Assembly: GCA_913009285.1 (NCBI GenBank)
Contig: CAJVYE010000002.1
Span: 1-17,436, forward strand
DNA from: an uncultured Nitrospirota bacterium
GTDB taxonomy: Bacteria; Nitrospinota; Nitrospinia; SZUA-224
Direction: 5' to 3'
DNA: 17,436 nucleotides
In this document: positions 8,761-17,350 of the stretch, piece by piece
Numbering within the stretch: the first letter of the stretch is position 1
Layout: every line of letters begins with the position of its first letter
The notes under the pieces: model-generated
Told to the model about the DNA's origin: nothing
The model's input: only the letters and a program-made list of their open reading frames with translations
Databases searched by the model: none
Made by a program: the position numbers and the translations under genes

Positions 8761-10479
8761 ATGTCATACATAGTATCGGCAAGGAAGTGGCGTCCACAGA
8801 CCTTTGATGAGGTAATTGGCCAGAGGCATGTTATTCAGACACTAAAGAATGCCATTAAGGGCAACAGGGTTGCACATGCATATCTCTTTTCCGGGATGAG
8901 GGGGGTTGGGAAAACCACCATAGCGCGGATCATAGCAAAGGGACTGAACTGCGAAAAGGGTTCTACTCCAGAGCCCTGTAATGAATGTGAATCGTGTAAG
9001 GGGATCATGGGTGGTTATAGCCTGGATGTCATAGAGATAGATGGTGCATCCAATACCGGTGTCGATGATATAAGAGAATTGAGAGAGAGCGTCAGATACG
9101 CCCCCTCAGGGAGTAGATATAAGGTATATATAATAGACGAGGTACACATGCTTTCAAAGAGCGCCTTCAATGCCCTTTTAAAGACCCTGGAGGAGCCACC
9201 GAATCATGTGGTATTTGTCTTTGCAACTACAGAGCCGAACAGGATACCAGATACTATCAGCTCCAGGTGCCAGTGTTTTGATCTCAAGCATATATCGCTG
9301 CACAATATAATAGAACATCTCCTCTACATTACAAGTAAGGAGGGAATAAAGATAGATAGAGGTTCTATAGAGCTTATTGCAAGGAGTGCAGAAGGGAGCA
9401 TGAGGGATGCCCAGAGTTTGCTGGATCAGGTCATCTCTTACAGCGGTAAGGAGATAAAGGTAGGGGATGTAACAGAGATCCTCGGCCTGGTAGACAGGGA
9501 GACCCTGAGATCCTTTATAGATAAGATTATGGACAAGAATTCCTCAGAGGCCCTGGAGATATTCCAGAATCTACTACTCTACGGAAATGATATCAAACTC
9601 TTTTGTAAAGAGATCCTGGAGTACTTGAAAAACCTGACAATGATGAAGGTTGTCAATAACCCTTCATCCATACTGAAGCTATTACCTGAGGATATGGAAT
9701 ATATGAAGAGACAGAGTGAAAAGCTCGGACAGGAGGAGCTTCAGCAGATATTCAACATAGTATATAAGGTAGGAAAAGAGATAAGATATTCATCCAACCC
9801 TATTACACTATTTGAGATGGCCATTATAAGGATGACACAGATAAAACCTGTTAAACCCGTCGATACGATCCTGCATGAGTTGAACCAGATAGAGAGAAAG
9901 ATATCCAGGACCCCTGCCAACTATGAAGCAAAAAGAAATCCTATGCCTGAGAACTATCGGCCGGAAGGAAGGGATAGTATCCCCAAAAATATTCCTAAAG
10001 ATCCTCCACCAGTGGCTGAAGAAGAGAGAAAGATTGAGGATATCAGCGATGTGAAGAGAGAAGAGATCATGGATTTGTGGAGCAAGATAAAGGAGGAGGT
10101 CAGAAGCAAGAAGGGTTTTTTGGTACTCTGTCTTGAGAACAGTGTGATGGTAAATCTGAATGAAGAGAAGATAGAAATAGGTTTTTGGGACTCTATTACC
10201 CGAGATACAGTGAATAAGAAAGAAAATCTTGATATAATATCAGCCTCTGTTAAGGCGGTACTCGGGACAGAGAGAAAGATTGTGTTTAGTGTCCTCCCTC
10301 CCGGGAAGAAGAGAAGAGATAATGGTAACACAAAGAGGGCAGGAGGAAAGGAAAAAGGTGGTTCAATAGGTCAGGGAGACCAGATAGGGACTAAAACCTC
10401 GCAAAAGAAAAACGAGACTGACAAGAAGGAGATAATTCAAGATACGTTGGAGATATTCGGAGGGAGTATAATAGGATGA
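8761..10479 (+). CDS. dnaX: DNA polymerase III subunit gamma/tau
   Basis: This clamp-loader ATPase of the replicative polymerase loads the beta clamp and couples polymerase to helicase. It has 572 residues. The AAA+ core has Walker A GMRGVGKT (45-52, K51), a zinc-binding knuckle C64/C73/C76/C79, Walker B IIDEVH (124-129), sensor-1 region ATTEPN and the SRC arginine finger R169. Clamp-loader domains II-III run to about 360. A charged low-complexity linker (370-420) precedes the C-terminal tau-type domain, which ends in the typical IIQDTLEIFGG. I saw no A-AAA-AAG slippery site, so a frameshifted gamma form is not supported. It heads the dnaX-ybaB-recR set, conserved across bacteria. Confidence 0.97.
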   Translation: MSYIVSARKWRPQTFDEVIGQRHVIQTLKNAIKGNRVAHAYLFSGMRGVGKTTIARIIAKGLNCEKGSTPEPCNECESCKGIMGGYSLDVIEIDGASNTGVDDIRELRESVRYAPSGSRYKVYIIDEVHMLSKSAFNALLKTLEEPPNHVVFVFATTEPNRIPDTISSRCQCFDLKHISLHNIIEHLLYITSKEGIKIDRGSIELIARSAEGSMRDAQSLLDQVISYSGKEIKVGDVTEILGLVDRETLRSFIDKIMDKNSSEALEIFQNLLLYGNDIKLFCKEILEYLKNLTMMKVVNNPSSILKLLPEDMEYMKRQSEKLGQEELQQIFNIVYKVGKEIRYSSNPITLFEMAIIRMTQIKPVKPVDTILHELNQIERKISRTPANYEAKRNPMPENYRPEGRDSIPKNIPKDPPPVAEEERKIEDISDVKREEIMDLWSKIKEEVRSKKGFLVLCLENSVMVNLNEEKIEIGFWDSITRDTVNKKENLDIISASVKAVLGTERKIVFSVLPPGKKRRDNGNTKRAGGKEKGGSIGQGDQIGTKTSQKKNETDKKEIIQDTLEIFGGSIIG

Positions 10480-10484
10480 AATAG

Positions 10485-10650
10485 TCATTTTCGATTTTCG
10501 AATGTCGATTTTCGATTTAAAGAAAGGTACCGAAATTCTTCGGAGTGACAGCGTTTGCGCTGTCACTCCTGAACGATTAGGGGTGAGAGGCTATTTTTAG
10601 ATGCAAAGAAGAATTAAATCGTCAATCGAAAATCGAAAATCGAAAATTGG
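10485..10650. repeat. Palindromic element between dnaX and ybaB
   Basis: Outer arms made of reiterated TTTTCGA (10485-10520) and TCGAAAA (10612-10650) are inverted copies. At the centre sits a perfect 12-bp stem GGAGTGACAGCG / CGCTGTCACTCC with loop TTTG (10542-10569). The whole spacer is thus a nested foldback. It divides dnaX from ybaB-recR, which elsewhere are usually tightly linked. Confidence 0.75.
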
Positions 10651-10658
10651 GAGGGTGG

Positions 10659-10682
10659 CATGGACAAACTTGTTTGTCCGTG
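10659..10682. repeat. Hairpin upstream of ybaB
   Basis: Stem CATGGACAAAC / GTTTGTCCGTG (one T-G pair) with a 2-nt loop, about 45 bp before the ybaB start. It has no T-tract after it, so an intrinsic terminator is unlikely. It is probably another small palindromic repeat. Confidence 0.6.
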
Positions 10683-10728
10683 GGGCGAGGGTGAAGGGAT
10701 ATTTATAAGTGAAATGGAGGTATAAATT

Positions 10729-11040
10729 ATGAAAGGTCTGGGAAATATAATGAAACAGGCGCAGAAGATGCAGGAGAAGATGGTCAAGATTCAGGAGGAG
10801 ATGGCCGACAAAACGATTGAGGCATCCTCAGGAGGGGGGATGGTTACTGTTGTGGCAAATGGTAGGCAGGAGATACTTTCAGTGAAGATAGAACCAGAGG
10901 TAGTAAATCCTGATGAGGTCGATATGCTAGAGGATCTTGTCACCGCTGCAGTGAATGAGGCATTACGGAAGTCCCGAGATATGGCCGCAGAGGAGATGAA
11001 CAAGCTTACAGGTGGGATGAAGATTCCCGGGCTTATGTAA
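10729..11040 (+). CDS. ybaB: Nucleoid-associated protein YbaB/EbfC
   Basis: A small (103 aa) dimeric DNA-binding nucleoid protein of the YbaB/EbfC family. It has the characteristic N-terminal heptad-rich helix (NIMKQAQKMQEKMVKIQEEM, residues 6-25). A glycine-rich turn (SSGGGMVTVVANGRQE) and the central beta-strands follow, then the C-terminal helix ending in LTGGMKIPGLM, a very conserved tail. GGAGG stands 8 nt before the ATG. It lies between dnaX and recR as in most bacteria, with recR 10 bp downstream and presumably on the same transcript. Confidence 0.96.
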   Translation: MKGLGNIMKQAQKMQEKMVKIQEEMADKTIEASSGGGMVTVVANGRQEILSVKIEPEVVNPDEVDMLEDLVTAAVNEALRKSRDMAAEEMNKLTGGMKIPGLM

Positions 11041-11050
11041 TTGGAGAGAT

Positions 11051-11647
11051 ATGTATCATCCTAAATCATTATCTACCCTTATCGAGGAGCTGGTAAAATT
11101 ACCAGGTATTGGTCAGAAGACAGCAGAGCGTCTGGCATTCTTTATTCTCAAGGCCCATAAGGATGCGGCAGAGAGGCTGGCCAGGGCCATACTTGATGTA
11201 AAGGGAATGATCAGACAGTGTTCTGTATGTAACAATATAGCAGACCATGATCCATGTGAGATATGCGGCAGTCCAAAGAGAGACAAGAGTACATTATGTG
11301 TAATAGAGGAGCCTCACGACCTCTACGCTATAGAGAAGACAGGTGGATACAAAGGGAGTTACCATGTCCTTATGGGGGTCCTCTCTCCACTTGATGGGAT
11401 AGGTCCGGATGACCTGAAAATAGGTGGACTGGTGAATAGGATAGAGAAGGATGGGATAAAAGAGGTGATAATTGCAACAAATCCGAACATGGAGGGGGAT
11501 GCAACAGCAATGTATATCTCCAACCTCATAAAGCCCTTAGAGGTGAAGGTCACACGAATAGCCCGGGGGTTGCCTATGGGAGGGGATATAGAATACGCTG
11601 ATGAGGTAACCCTAATAAAGTCGTTTGAAGGTAGGATGGAGATATAA
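11051..11647 (+). CDS. recR: Recombination mediator protein RecR
   Basis: This protein acts with RecO (and RecF) to load RecA onto SSB-coated gaps. It has 198 residues, the normal length. A helix-hairpin-helix sits at about 16-32 (KLPGIGQKTAERLAF). A four-cysteine zinc site uses C57, C60, C69 and C72. The Toprim domain begins near 81 with LCVIEEPHDL and includes the ATNPNMEGDATAMYI segment. The C-terminal Walker-B-like region includes ARGLPMGGDIEYAD. A GGAGAG motif precedes the ATG. Next in the row is an oxidoreductase gamma subunit 14 bp downstream. Confidence 0.97.
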   Translation: MYHPKSLSTLIEELVKLPGIGQKTAERLAFFILKAHKDAAERLARAILDVKGMIRQCSVCNNIADHDPCEICGSPKRDKSTLCVIEEPHDLYAIEKTGGYKGSYHVLMGVLSPLDGIGPDDLKIGGLVNRIEKDGIKEVIIATNPNMEGDATAMYISNLIKPLEVKVTRIARGLPMGGDIEYADEVTLIKSFEGRMEI

Positions 11648-11661
11648 ATTGGAGGTATGAT

Positions 11662-12234
11662 ATGCAAGATATGTTAGAGATGCGTTGGCACGGTAGGGCA
11701 GGACAGGGTATTGTTACTGCAGCAGCAGTATTGGCCCAGGTCATCTCAAAGAAGGGGAAATATGTCCAGGCTAATCCAGAGTTTGGAGCAGAAAAGAGGG
11801 GCGCCCCTGTAATTGCATTTAACAGGATAAGCAGTGAGCCGATACGTCTACACTCCCGTGTCAGGACACCAAGAATCGTCCTTGTTGCAGATCCAACCTT
11901 GATAGGGGTAGTGGATATTTGCGAAGGGACAGAAGAGGATGCAATTATAATTGTAAATACACCAAAAGCCCCCACAGAGATAAGGGAAAAGACAGGGATC
12001 AAAGGACGGAAGATCTATACGCTTGATGCCAGTAAGATATCGAATGAAGAGTTAGGACGTCCTATTCCCAATATGCCGATGCTTGGCGCACTTATGAAAA
12101 TAACAGATATGTACGAGGTTGATGATCTTGCATCAGCGATCACTGAGCTTCTGAAAAAGAGATTTTCACCTAAGGTAGTAGAAGGAAATATCAATGCGAT
12201 AAGACGTGCATTTGAGGAGGTAATTGAAGGATGA
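11662..12234 (+). CDS. porG: 2-oxoacid:ferredoxin oxidoreductase, gamma subunit
   Basis: A 190-residue member of the gamma-subunit family of pyruvate/2-oxoacid:ferredoxin oxidoreductases, which interconvert 2-oxoacids and acyl-CoA with ferredoxin as electron carrier. The family signature is near the N-terminus (RWHGRAGQGIVTAAAVLA, 8-25), followed by GAEKRGAPVIAFNRIS and a C-terminal segment with GRPIPNMPMLGALMK. GGAGG is 6 nt before the chosen ATG. Its stop overlaps the start of the ferredoxin subunit (ATGA), so the two are translationally coupled. The large alpha and beta subunits that bind thiamine diphosphate are not in this window. The exact substrate (pyruvate, 2-oxoglutarate, branched-chain) cannot be told; the symbol is by family only. 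Confidence 0.9.
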   Translation: MQDMLEMRWHGRAGQGIVTAAAVLAQVISKKGKYVQANPEFGAEKRGAPVIAFNRISSEPIRLHSRVRTPRIVLVADPTLIGVVDICEGTEEDAIIIVNTPKAPTEIREKTGIKGRKIYTLDASKISNEELGRPIPNMPMLGALMKITDMYEVDDLASAITELLKKRFSPKVVEGNINAIRRAFEEVIEG

Positions 12235-12515
12235 AGACATGGAAGGAGCTTCCTCTCGGGGGAATAATAAAGGATGTTGGGAATACAAAGGACTATATAA
12301 CAGGGACATGGCGGACAGAAAGACCGGTATTTTTGGAGGATAAGTGCACACAGTGTTTCATGTGCTGTATAGTGTGTCCTGATAGCGCTGTTATTATAAA
12401 GGATGAAAATGTCGTAGGTTTTAACTACGATCACTGCAAGGGATGTGGTATATGTGCAGTTGAATGCCTCTCTAAACCAAAGGCTATAGAGATGGAGAAA
12501 GAGGAACAATTTTGA
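12231..12515 (+). CDS. porD: 2-oxoacid:ferredoxin oxidoreductase, delta (4Fe-4S) subunit
   Basis: A 94-residue ferredoxin-type subunit with two [4Fe-4S] motifs. The first is C39-x2-C42-x2-C45-x3-C49 followed by Pro. The second is C69-x2-C72-x2-C75-x3-C79. The N-terminal TWKELPLGGII with TGTWRTERPVFLEDKCTQC is typical of PorD. It passes electrons from the oxidoreductase core to ferredoxin. Its ATG overlaps the porG stop, and GAGGAGG lies 10 nt upstream. After it (TGATAA) comes a predicted export-associated gene, not porA/porB, so the complex is split in this genome or the remaining subunits lie elsewhere. Confidence 0.92.
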   Translation: MKTWKELPLGGIIKDVGNTKDYITGTWRTERPVFLEDKCTQCFMCCIVCPDSAVIIKDENVVGFNYDHCKGCGICAVECLSKPKAIEMEKEEQF

Positions 12516-12533
12516 TAACTTTCCTCGCAGACT

Positions 12534-15491
12534 ATGCAGGGTAAATTTCCTTATTTTTTATCGTTCTCCTTTATTTCTTTGTTTATATCTACATGGATCT
12601 TAATGACTCCATCTGCTGTAACCTCTGCCACGATAGATTCATCATTAAGGTTTTCAACAATAGAAACAGACCATTTTGTTATCCATTTCCATCAGGGACT
12701 GAATGATATTGCAAGAAGGGCAGCATTCATATCAGAAGATGTGCACAGGAAATTATCCCCCGAATTGAAATGGACACCGACGGAGAAGACCCAGATAGTC
12801 ATCCTTGACAATACAGATTTTGCAAATGGTCTCACAACGGTCCTCCCTTATAATGCGATCTATATTTTTACGGTCCCCCCTTTACCTGATATGACAATCG
12901 GTGAGTATGATGACTGGCTCGAGATAGTCATAATGCACGAGTATGCCCATGTCCTGACAATGGACCCTGTAAGGGGGTATTCAGCTGTAATGAGAAAGAT
13001 CTTTGGTAAGACCTTGCCAGGATATGACCCGCTGTCACTCTTTCTATCTCTCTTTACTACACCGCCAAATGTCTTTATGCCATACTGGTGGCTCGAGGGT
13101 ATGGCCACATGGGCAGAGACAGAGTTTAGTACCATGGGGAGGGGCAGGAGTAGTTACTATGATATGGTTTTCCGTATGTCTGTATTGGAAGACCGCATTC
13201 CCCGCATAGACAAGTTCAACGGGGATGTGCCTTATTGGCCTGATGGTAGTATTCCATATATGTATGGGTTGTTGTTAGAGAGATACATTGCCCAACAGTA
13301 TGGAAAAGAAGCGCTCGGCAAGATCAATATAACACAGGCAGGCAGGCTGCCATTTTTTATTAATGGGCCACCAGGGAGATTTACCGGAAAAAATTATGGT
13401 TATCTTTACATAGATATGGTGAGCGCACTCAAGGAAGAACAAATGGAAAAGATAAACAGATTAAAATCCGTACCTCTTACTCAATACAGTACCATCCCAT
13501 TTGAGGGGGAGAGATTGACAAATCCTCGTTCTTCTCATGACGGGAGATATCTTGCAGTAAACAGGAGAGATCCACATCACCATGAGGATATTGTGATTGT
13601 AGATGCTGTTACTCTTAAGGAGGTTTCTACTATCAGGAGGTTGCCCTCTGACCACAGCATGTCATGGTCTCCTGATGGGAAGAGGCTTTATTTTACACAG
13701 GCTGACCTGCGAGGAGGATTTAATCTCTACCAGGATATTTATTCTTATGACCTTGAAGAGGATTCTGTAGTCAGGATTACCAAAAATGTAAGGACAAAGG
13801 ACATCGATGTCTCTCCTGATGGCAGTCGTATAGCCTTTGTGAAGGTTGTAAAACTGCACCAAAACCTTGCGATTTTATCTATTGAGGATAAAGATACCGT
13901 CGAGGTTTTTACAGATACGAAAGCCCCGGCACTCTCAGGACCGAGGTGGTCACCAGATGGCCGTTATATTGTTTATTCAAGGCGTGATAATAGCGGGAGC
14001 ACGTCAATTGAACTTTTTACACTCAAGACAAAAAATACTGCAACTATTATTAAGGATAGACATAACAATATTTATCCCACATGGTCTCCGGATGGGAGGT
14101 ATATTGTTTTTACATCAGACAGGACAGGGGTATATAATCTGTTTGCATACTCGATGGAAAACAAACAGGTCTTTCAGGTGACTCATGTCTTAGGTGGTGC
14201 CTTCCAGGCTGATATATCGGGAAGCGGTGATAGAATAGTCTTTTCAGCATATTACTCCCGAGGCTATTCAATAGCGGAAATTCCCTATGATCCCTCTCAG
14301 TGGTCTACCAGGTTCAGTCCTAAGATATGGCCTTTGTGGGGAGAAGAAGGTAGAAAAAGCCCTCTGCCACCAATCGCGAAGCATGGTGATGTAACCGGAG
14401 AAGATGCAGAAGATAATTCAGTAATCATCTCTGAAAAGGGAGGATATTCGCCTGTTAAGACACTCCTCCCTAAATTTTGGCTGCCCATCCTGTTGTCTGA
14501 TCATGACGGTGCGGTTTTCGGTGCCTTCACAGCAGGACAGGATGTGCTCGGATACCATACATATCTCCTTCAGGCAGGATATGGTGTGAGTAACCAGGCT
14601 TATTTTAACGTCGACTATATCTACGACAGGTGGTATCCATCCTTTTTTATCGAGGCGCATTCACTTCCTGTACCGTATTCAGAATTTTTCAACAATAACG
14701 ATGACTATTATGAGAGGCAGAGCGGTCTGATAGCAGGTGTCAAGATACCTTTGAATTTTTTGGAGTCAAGATACAGTCTTATAGGCGGGTATCATTTAGA
14801 GAAGAGGCAGCACCTAACAGCTATAAAAGGCAGGACCCTTGACGGGCTTGAGGTCTATGAAGGGAGGAGGGACAATGTATTTGTCGGTATTGAATATAAT
14901 GGGACGCTTAAATACCCCTATTCCATCAGCCGTGAAGAGGGAAGGAATATAACCCTCCTTCACAAAAACTACTCCAAGGGTTTAGGGAGTGGATTGAGCC
15001 AGAGGGAATACTCAGCAACGTATGAAGAGTTCATAGGCATAGGCCATCACCATGTGGTATATCTGAATCTAAAGGGTGCAACATCTGACGGTGACCTCAT
15101 AGCGCAGCAGGCATTTCAGTTAGGCGGTGTGTCGATCTTAGGGAATGAGTATCCACTCAGGGGGTTTTCACAGAGATTTGAGACGGGAAAGTCGATTGTA
15201 ACAGGTAGTCTTGAATACAGGTTTCCGATAAAGTACATACTCAGGGGCTGGAATACAAAACCCTTCTTCTTAGACAGGCTTCACATCGCTGCGTTCACTG
15301 ATGCAGGGAATGTTTGGGGATATAAAAAGGGATTTCATTGGGATGACTTTAATGTTGGTATAGGAGTTGAGACAAGGCTGGATATGGTACTCGGTTATAA
15401 ACTCAAGATCACCCCTGCTGTCGGAATTGCACAGGGTATCACAAGTGGCGGTGAAACCCAGGTGTATTTGACCATTTATTTAGACCTTTAG
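12534..15491 (+). CDS. Metallopeptidase-like / PD40 propeller / outer-membrane barrel protein
   Basis: This predicted exported protein has 985 residues. A signal peptide (1 to ~32, VTSA cleavage region) comes first. Residues ~40-300 resemble gluzincin (MA-type) metallopeptidases, with H135-E136-x2-H139 in MHEYAHVL and a likely third ligand E188 in WWLEGMATWAE. Residues ~320-590 form a TolB/PD40-like propeller with repeats such as SWSPDGK, VSPDGSR and WSPDGRYIV (twice). A linker leads to a C-terminal region (~655-985) of alternating strands resembling a BamA/surface-antigen type barrel, ending QVYLTIYLDL. This suggests an outer-membrane protein carrying a periplasmic protease-like head. No Shine-Dalgarno is visible at the ATG, but a stop lies 7 codons upstream in frame. 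Substrate and activity are unknown. Similar architectures exist in environmental genomes as I recall. Confidence 0.88.
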   Translation: MQGKFPYFLSFSFISLFISTWILMTPSAVTSATIDSSLRFSTIETDHFVIHFHQGLNDIARRAAFISEDVHRKLSPELKWTPTEKTQIVILDNTDFANGLTTVLPYNAIYIFTVPPLPDMTIGEYDDWLEIVIMHEYAHVLTMDPVRGYSAVMRKIFGKTLPGYDPLSLFLSLFTTPPNVFMPYWWLEGMATWAETEFSTMGRGRSSYYDMVFRMSVLEDRIPRIDKFNGDVPYWPDGSIPYMYGLLLERYIAQQYGKEALGKINITQAGRLPFFINGPPGRFTGKNYGYLYIDMVSALKEEQMEKINRLKSVPLTQYSTIPFEGERLTNPRSSHDGRYLAVNRRDPHHHEDIVIVDAVTLKEVSTIRRLPSDHSMSWSPDGKRLYFTQADLRGGFNLYQDIYSYDLEEDSVVRITKNVRTKDIDVSPDGSRIAFVKVVKLHQNLAILSIEDKDTVEVFTDTKAPALSGPRWSPDGRYIVYSRRDNSGSTSIELFTLKTKNTATIIKDRHNNIYPTWSPDGRYIVFTSDRTGVYNLFAYSMENKQVFQVTHVLGGAFQADISGSGDRIVFSAYYSRGYSIAEIPYDPSQWSTRFSPKIWPLWGEEGRKSPLPPIAKHGDVTGEDAEDNSVIISEKGGYSPVKTLLPKFWLPILLSDHDGAVFGAFTAGQDVLGYHTYLLQAGYGVSNQAYFNVDYIYDRWYPSFFIEAHSLPVPYSEFFNNNDDYYERQSGLIAGVKIPLNFLESRYSLIGGYHLEKRQHLTAIKGRTLDGLEVYEGRRDNVFVGIEYNGTLKYPYSISREEGRNITLLHKNYSKGLGSGLSQREYSATYEEFIGIGHHHVVYLNLKGATSDGDLIAQQAFQLGGVSILGNEYPLRGFSQRFETGKSIVTGSLEYRFPIKYILRGWNTKPFFLDRLHIAAFTDAGNVWGYKKGFHWDDFNVGIGVETRLDMVLGYKLKITPAVGIAQGITSGGETQVYLTIYLDL

Positions 15492-15531
15492 AAAAAATAT
15501 TCTTGCCTATTCCTTTTTGTGGTATAATAAA

Positions 15532-15697
15532 CCCTAAAATTGAAATTGAAATCGTTAGAATACGCCGAAGAAGTGCTACAGGCAAGGCGCTTCAATAGAC
15601 ATATTTCAATATGTCTGTTGTGGTCAAAGCTATTGAAGCAACGCCGCCTGTGGTGCTGATTTCAAGTATTATGACGGTTTCAATTGTATTTTTAGGG
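15532..15697. repeat. 166-bp foldback (MITE-like) element
   Basis: The ends are inverted (CCCTAAAA at 15532, TTTTAGGG to 15697), and the arms stay complementary nearly to the centre. AATTGAAATCGTTAGAATAC on the left mirrors GTATTATGACGGTTTCAATT on the right. GAAGTGCTACAGGCAAGGCG mirrors CGCCGCCTGTGGTGCTGATT. CTTCAATAG mirrors CTATTGAAG. The tip is a short palindrome around AGACATATTTCAATATGTCT. The non-coding fold fills most of the spacer between the barrel-protein gene and the transglycosylase gene, and could also terminate transcription. Confidence 0.85.
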
Positions 15698-15704
15698 TAA
15701 ATAT

Positions 15705-15731
15705 TTGACATTTCGATTTTCTTGATAGAAT
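15705..15731 (+). promoter_or_regulatory. Possible sigma-70-type promoter before the transglycosylase gene
   Basis: TTGACA at 15705-15710 is a consensus -35 box. A TAGAAT at 15726-15731 could be the -10 with a short 15-bp spacer. A better TATAAT at 15733-15738 is 22 bp away, too far. Placement right after the foldback element and just before the gene fits, but the spacing is not ideal. Confidence 0.35.
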
Positions 15732-15752
15732 TTATAATATATGGGGTTGTTT

Positions 15753-17284
15753 ATGAAGATTTTTATTTACAGATATGCAAGTTTTTTGACTTTGGCTATT
15801 TTGGCTTTCGGTTGTGCAGCAACTAAGGTTCCGACTGTCAAAAATCATGATGTAGATATCCTATATCCCTCAGATATATCCAATATAGATGATGTCAAAG
15901 CAGGGACCTCAGGTCTTTTTGTATCTACTAATGAAGAATATGTCGAAAACTATGTCGAAAACATAGTTGGGGACAGTTTTTTGTTGCATCAGAATGAAGA
16001 GAATCGTCCTGCTGTAAAAGAGGAAAACATAGAAAAAGAGCAGAACTTCCTGGATACAGCATTGGAGTTTTACGAAGCATCCCAGGAATTTTGGATTGAA
16101 GGTAATACAGAAAGGGCTATTGAGGCCCTGGATCAATCATATTTACATATCTTAAGGGCAGATACTGACAACAATCTGGAACTTATCCAACAAACAGAAG
16201 ACTTAAGGTTCATGATATCAAAAAGGATTCAGGAGATCTATGCCTCACGGTATACCGCTGTCAATGGAAAGCATAAAGCCATACCATTGATCATGAATGA
16301 ACATGTGGAAAAGGAGATTAAACGATTCCAAGGTGTTGAACGGAGATTTTTTATAGAATCTTATAAACGTTCCGGGAGATACAGGGTAGAAATTGTAAAG
16401 GCATTGAAAGAAGCAGGTCTGCCTGAAGAGCTCTCATGGTTACCACTTATTGAAAGTGGATTTAAGGTCAAGGCACTATCTCGCGCCCGAGCGCTGGGCC
16501 TATGGCAGTTTATTCCCTCCACCGGCTATAAATTCGGTTTAAGTAGGGATGTATGGATTGATGAGAGATTGGACCCTAAAAAATCGACTGATGCAGCTAT
16601 CGCCTATCTACAGGAACTACATCAGATTTTTGGGGACTGGACTACTGTCCTTGCTGCTTACAACTGTGGTGAAGGGACGGTCCTGAGGGTAATTCGAAGA
16701 CAGAAAATCAATTATCTTGACAATTTCTGGGATCTGTATCAAATGCTTCCCATTGAAACAGCACGGTATGTTCCAAAATTCCTGGCAGTACTACATATCC
16801 TGAAAGATTTTGAAAAGTACGGAATTACCCTTGATGAGCCAGACGACCCTATTACTTATGAGGTTGTAACCATCGAAAAGCAGGTTCATTTGAGGGCAGT
16901 GGCAAAGAAATTGGAAGTATCTCTTGAAAAACTCACAACGCTGAATCCTGAGCTTCGTTATAAGGCTACACCAGATACTCCATATCCCCTCAAGGTTCCT
17001 CAAGGGAAGGGCGAAGTATTACTTGCCAAGATAAATGAGATATCGAAATGGTCTCCTCCACAAAAGGCCTACACATACCATCGGGTGAGAAGAGGCCAGA
17101 CCTTATCTCTTATTGCTTTAAAATATCGGACGAGTATTCGGGCTATTGTAAGGGCAAACAATATCCGACGTAAACATTTTATCCGGGTCGGACAAAAGTT
17201 GAAGATTCCTCTCAAAAGAAGAACGAGAAGAAAAACTATTGCCTCAAATGTCAGGCTTTCTCCAGACGGCACATATAATGTCAG
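15753..17284 (+). CDS. MltD-like lytic murein transglycosylase with LysM domains, 3'-truncated
   Basis: This lipoprotein would cleave peptidoglycan between MurNAc and GlcNAc. I chose the ATG at 15753, which has GGGG 8 nt upstream and yields MKIFIYRYASFLTLAILAFG then Cys21. The ATG at 15741 would add four residues without a ribosome site. After a ~130-residue helical stalk, the SLT domain (~205-360) carries catalytic E234 in LPLIESGF, then GLWQFIPSTG and AAYNCGEGTV. A weak LysM-like region (~375-430) and a clear LysM (about 440-488) follow. A further repeat appears to begin at DGTYNV just where the insert ends. All codons after 17284 are adapter: the frame to 17351 ends in KSTRLNSSH...SRMPSSA, a well-known artefact peptide. 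The true C-terminus is missing. Confidence 0.93.
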
Positions 17285-17350
17285 AGATCGGAAGAGCACA
17301 CGTCTGAACTCCAGTCACATTCCTTTATCTCGTATGCCGTCTTCTGCTTG
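17285..17350. other. Illumina TruSeq indexed adapter (assembly artefact)
   Basis: AGATCGGAAGAGCACACGTC begins here and continues as the TruSeq indexed adapter. The index position reads ATTCCT (followed by TT), which I recall as TruSeq index 27. It ends with ATCTCGTATGCCGTCTTC then TGCTTG. It is library sequence, not genome. Confidence 0.98.

Noticed and set aside
10390..10420. Programmed frameshift site in dnaX (A-rich stretch)
   Set aside because: The A runs here are not a canonical A-AAA-AAG heptamer with downstream hairpin, and no truncated gamma product is implied.
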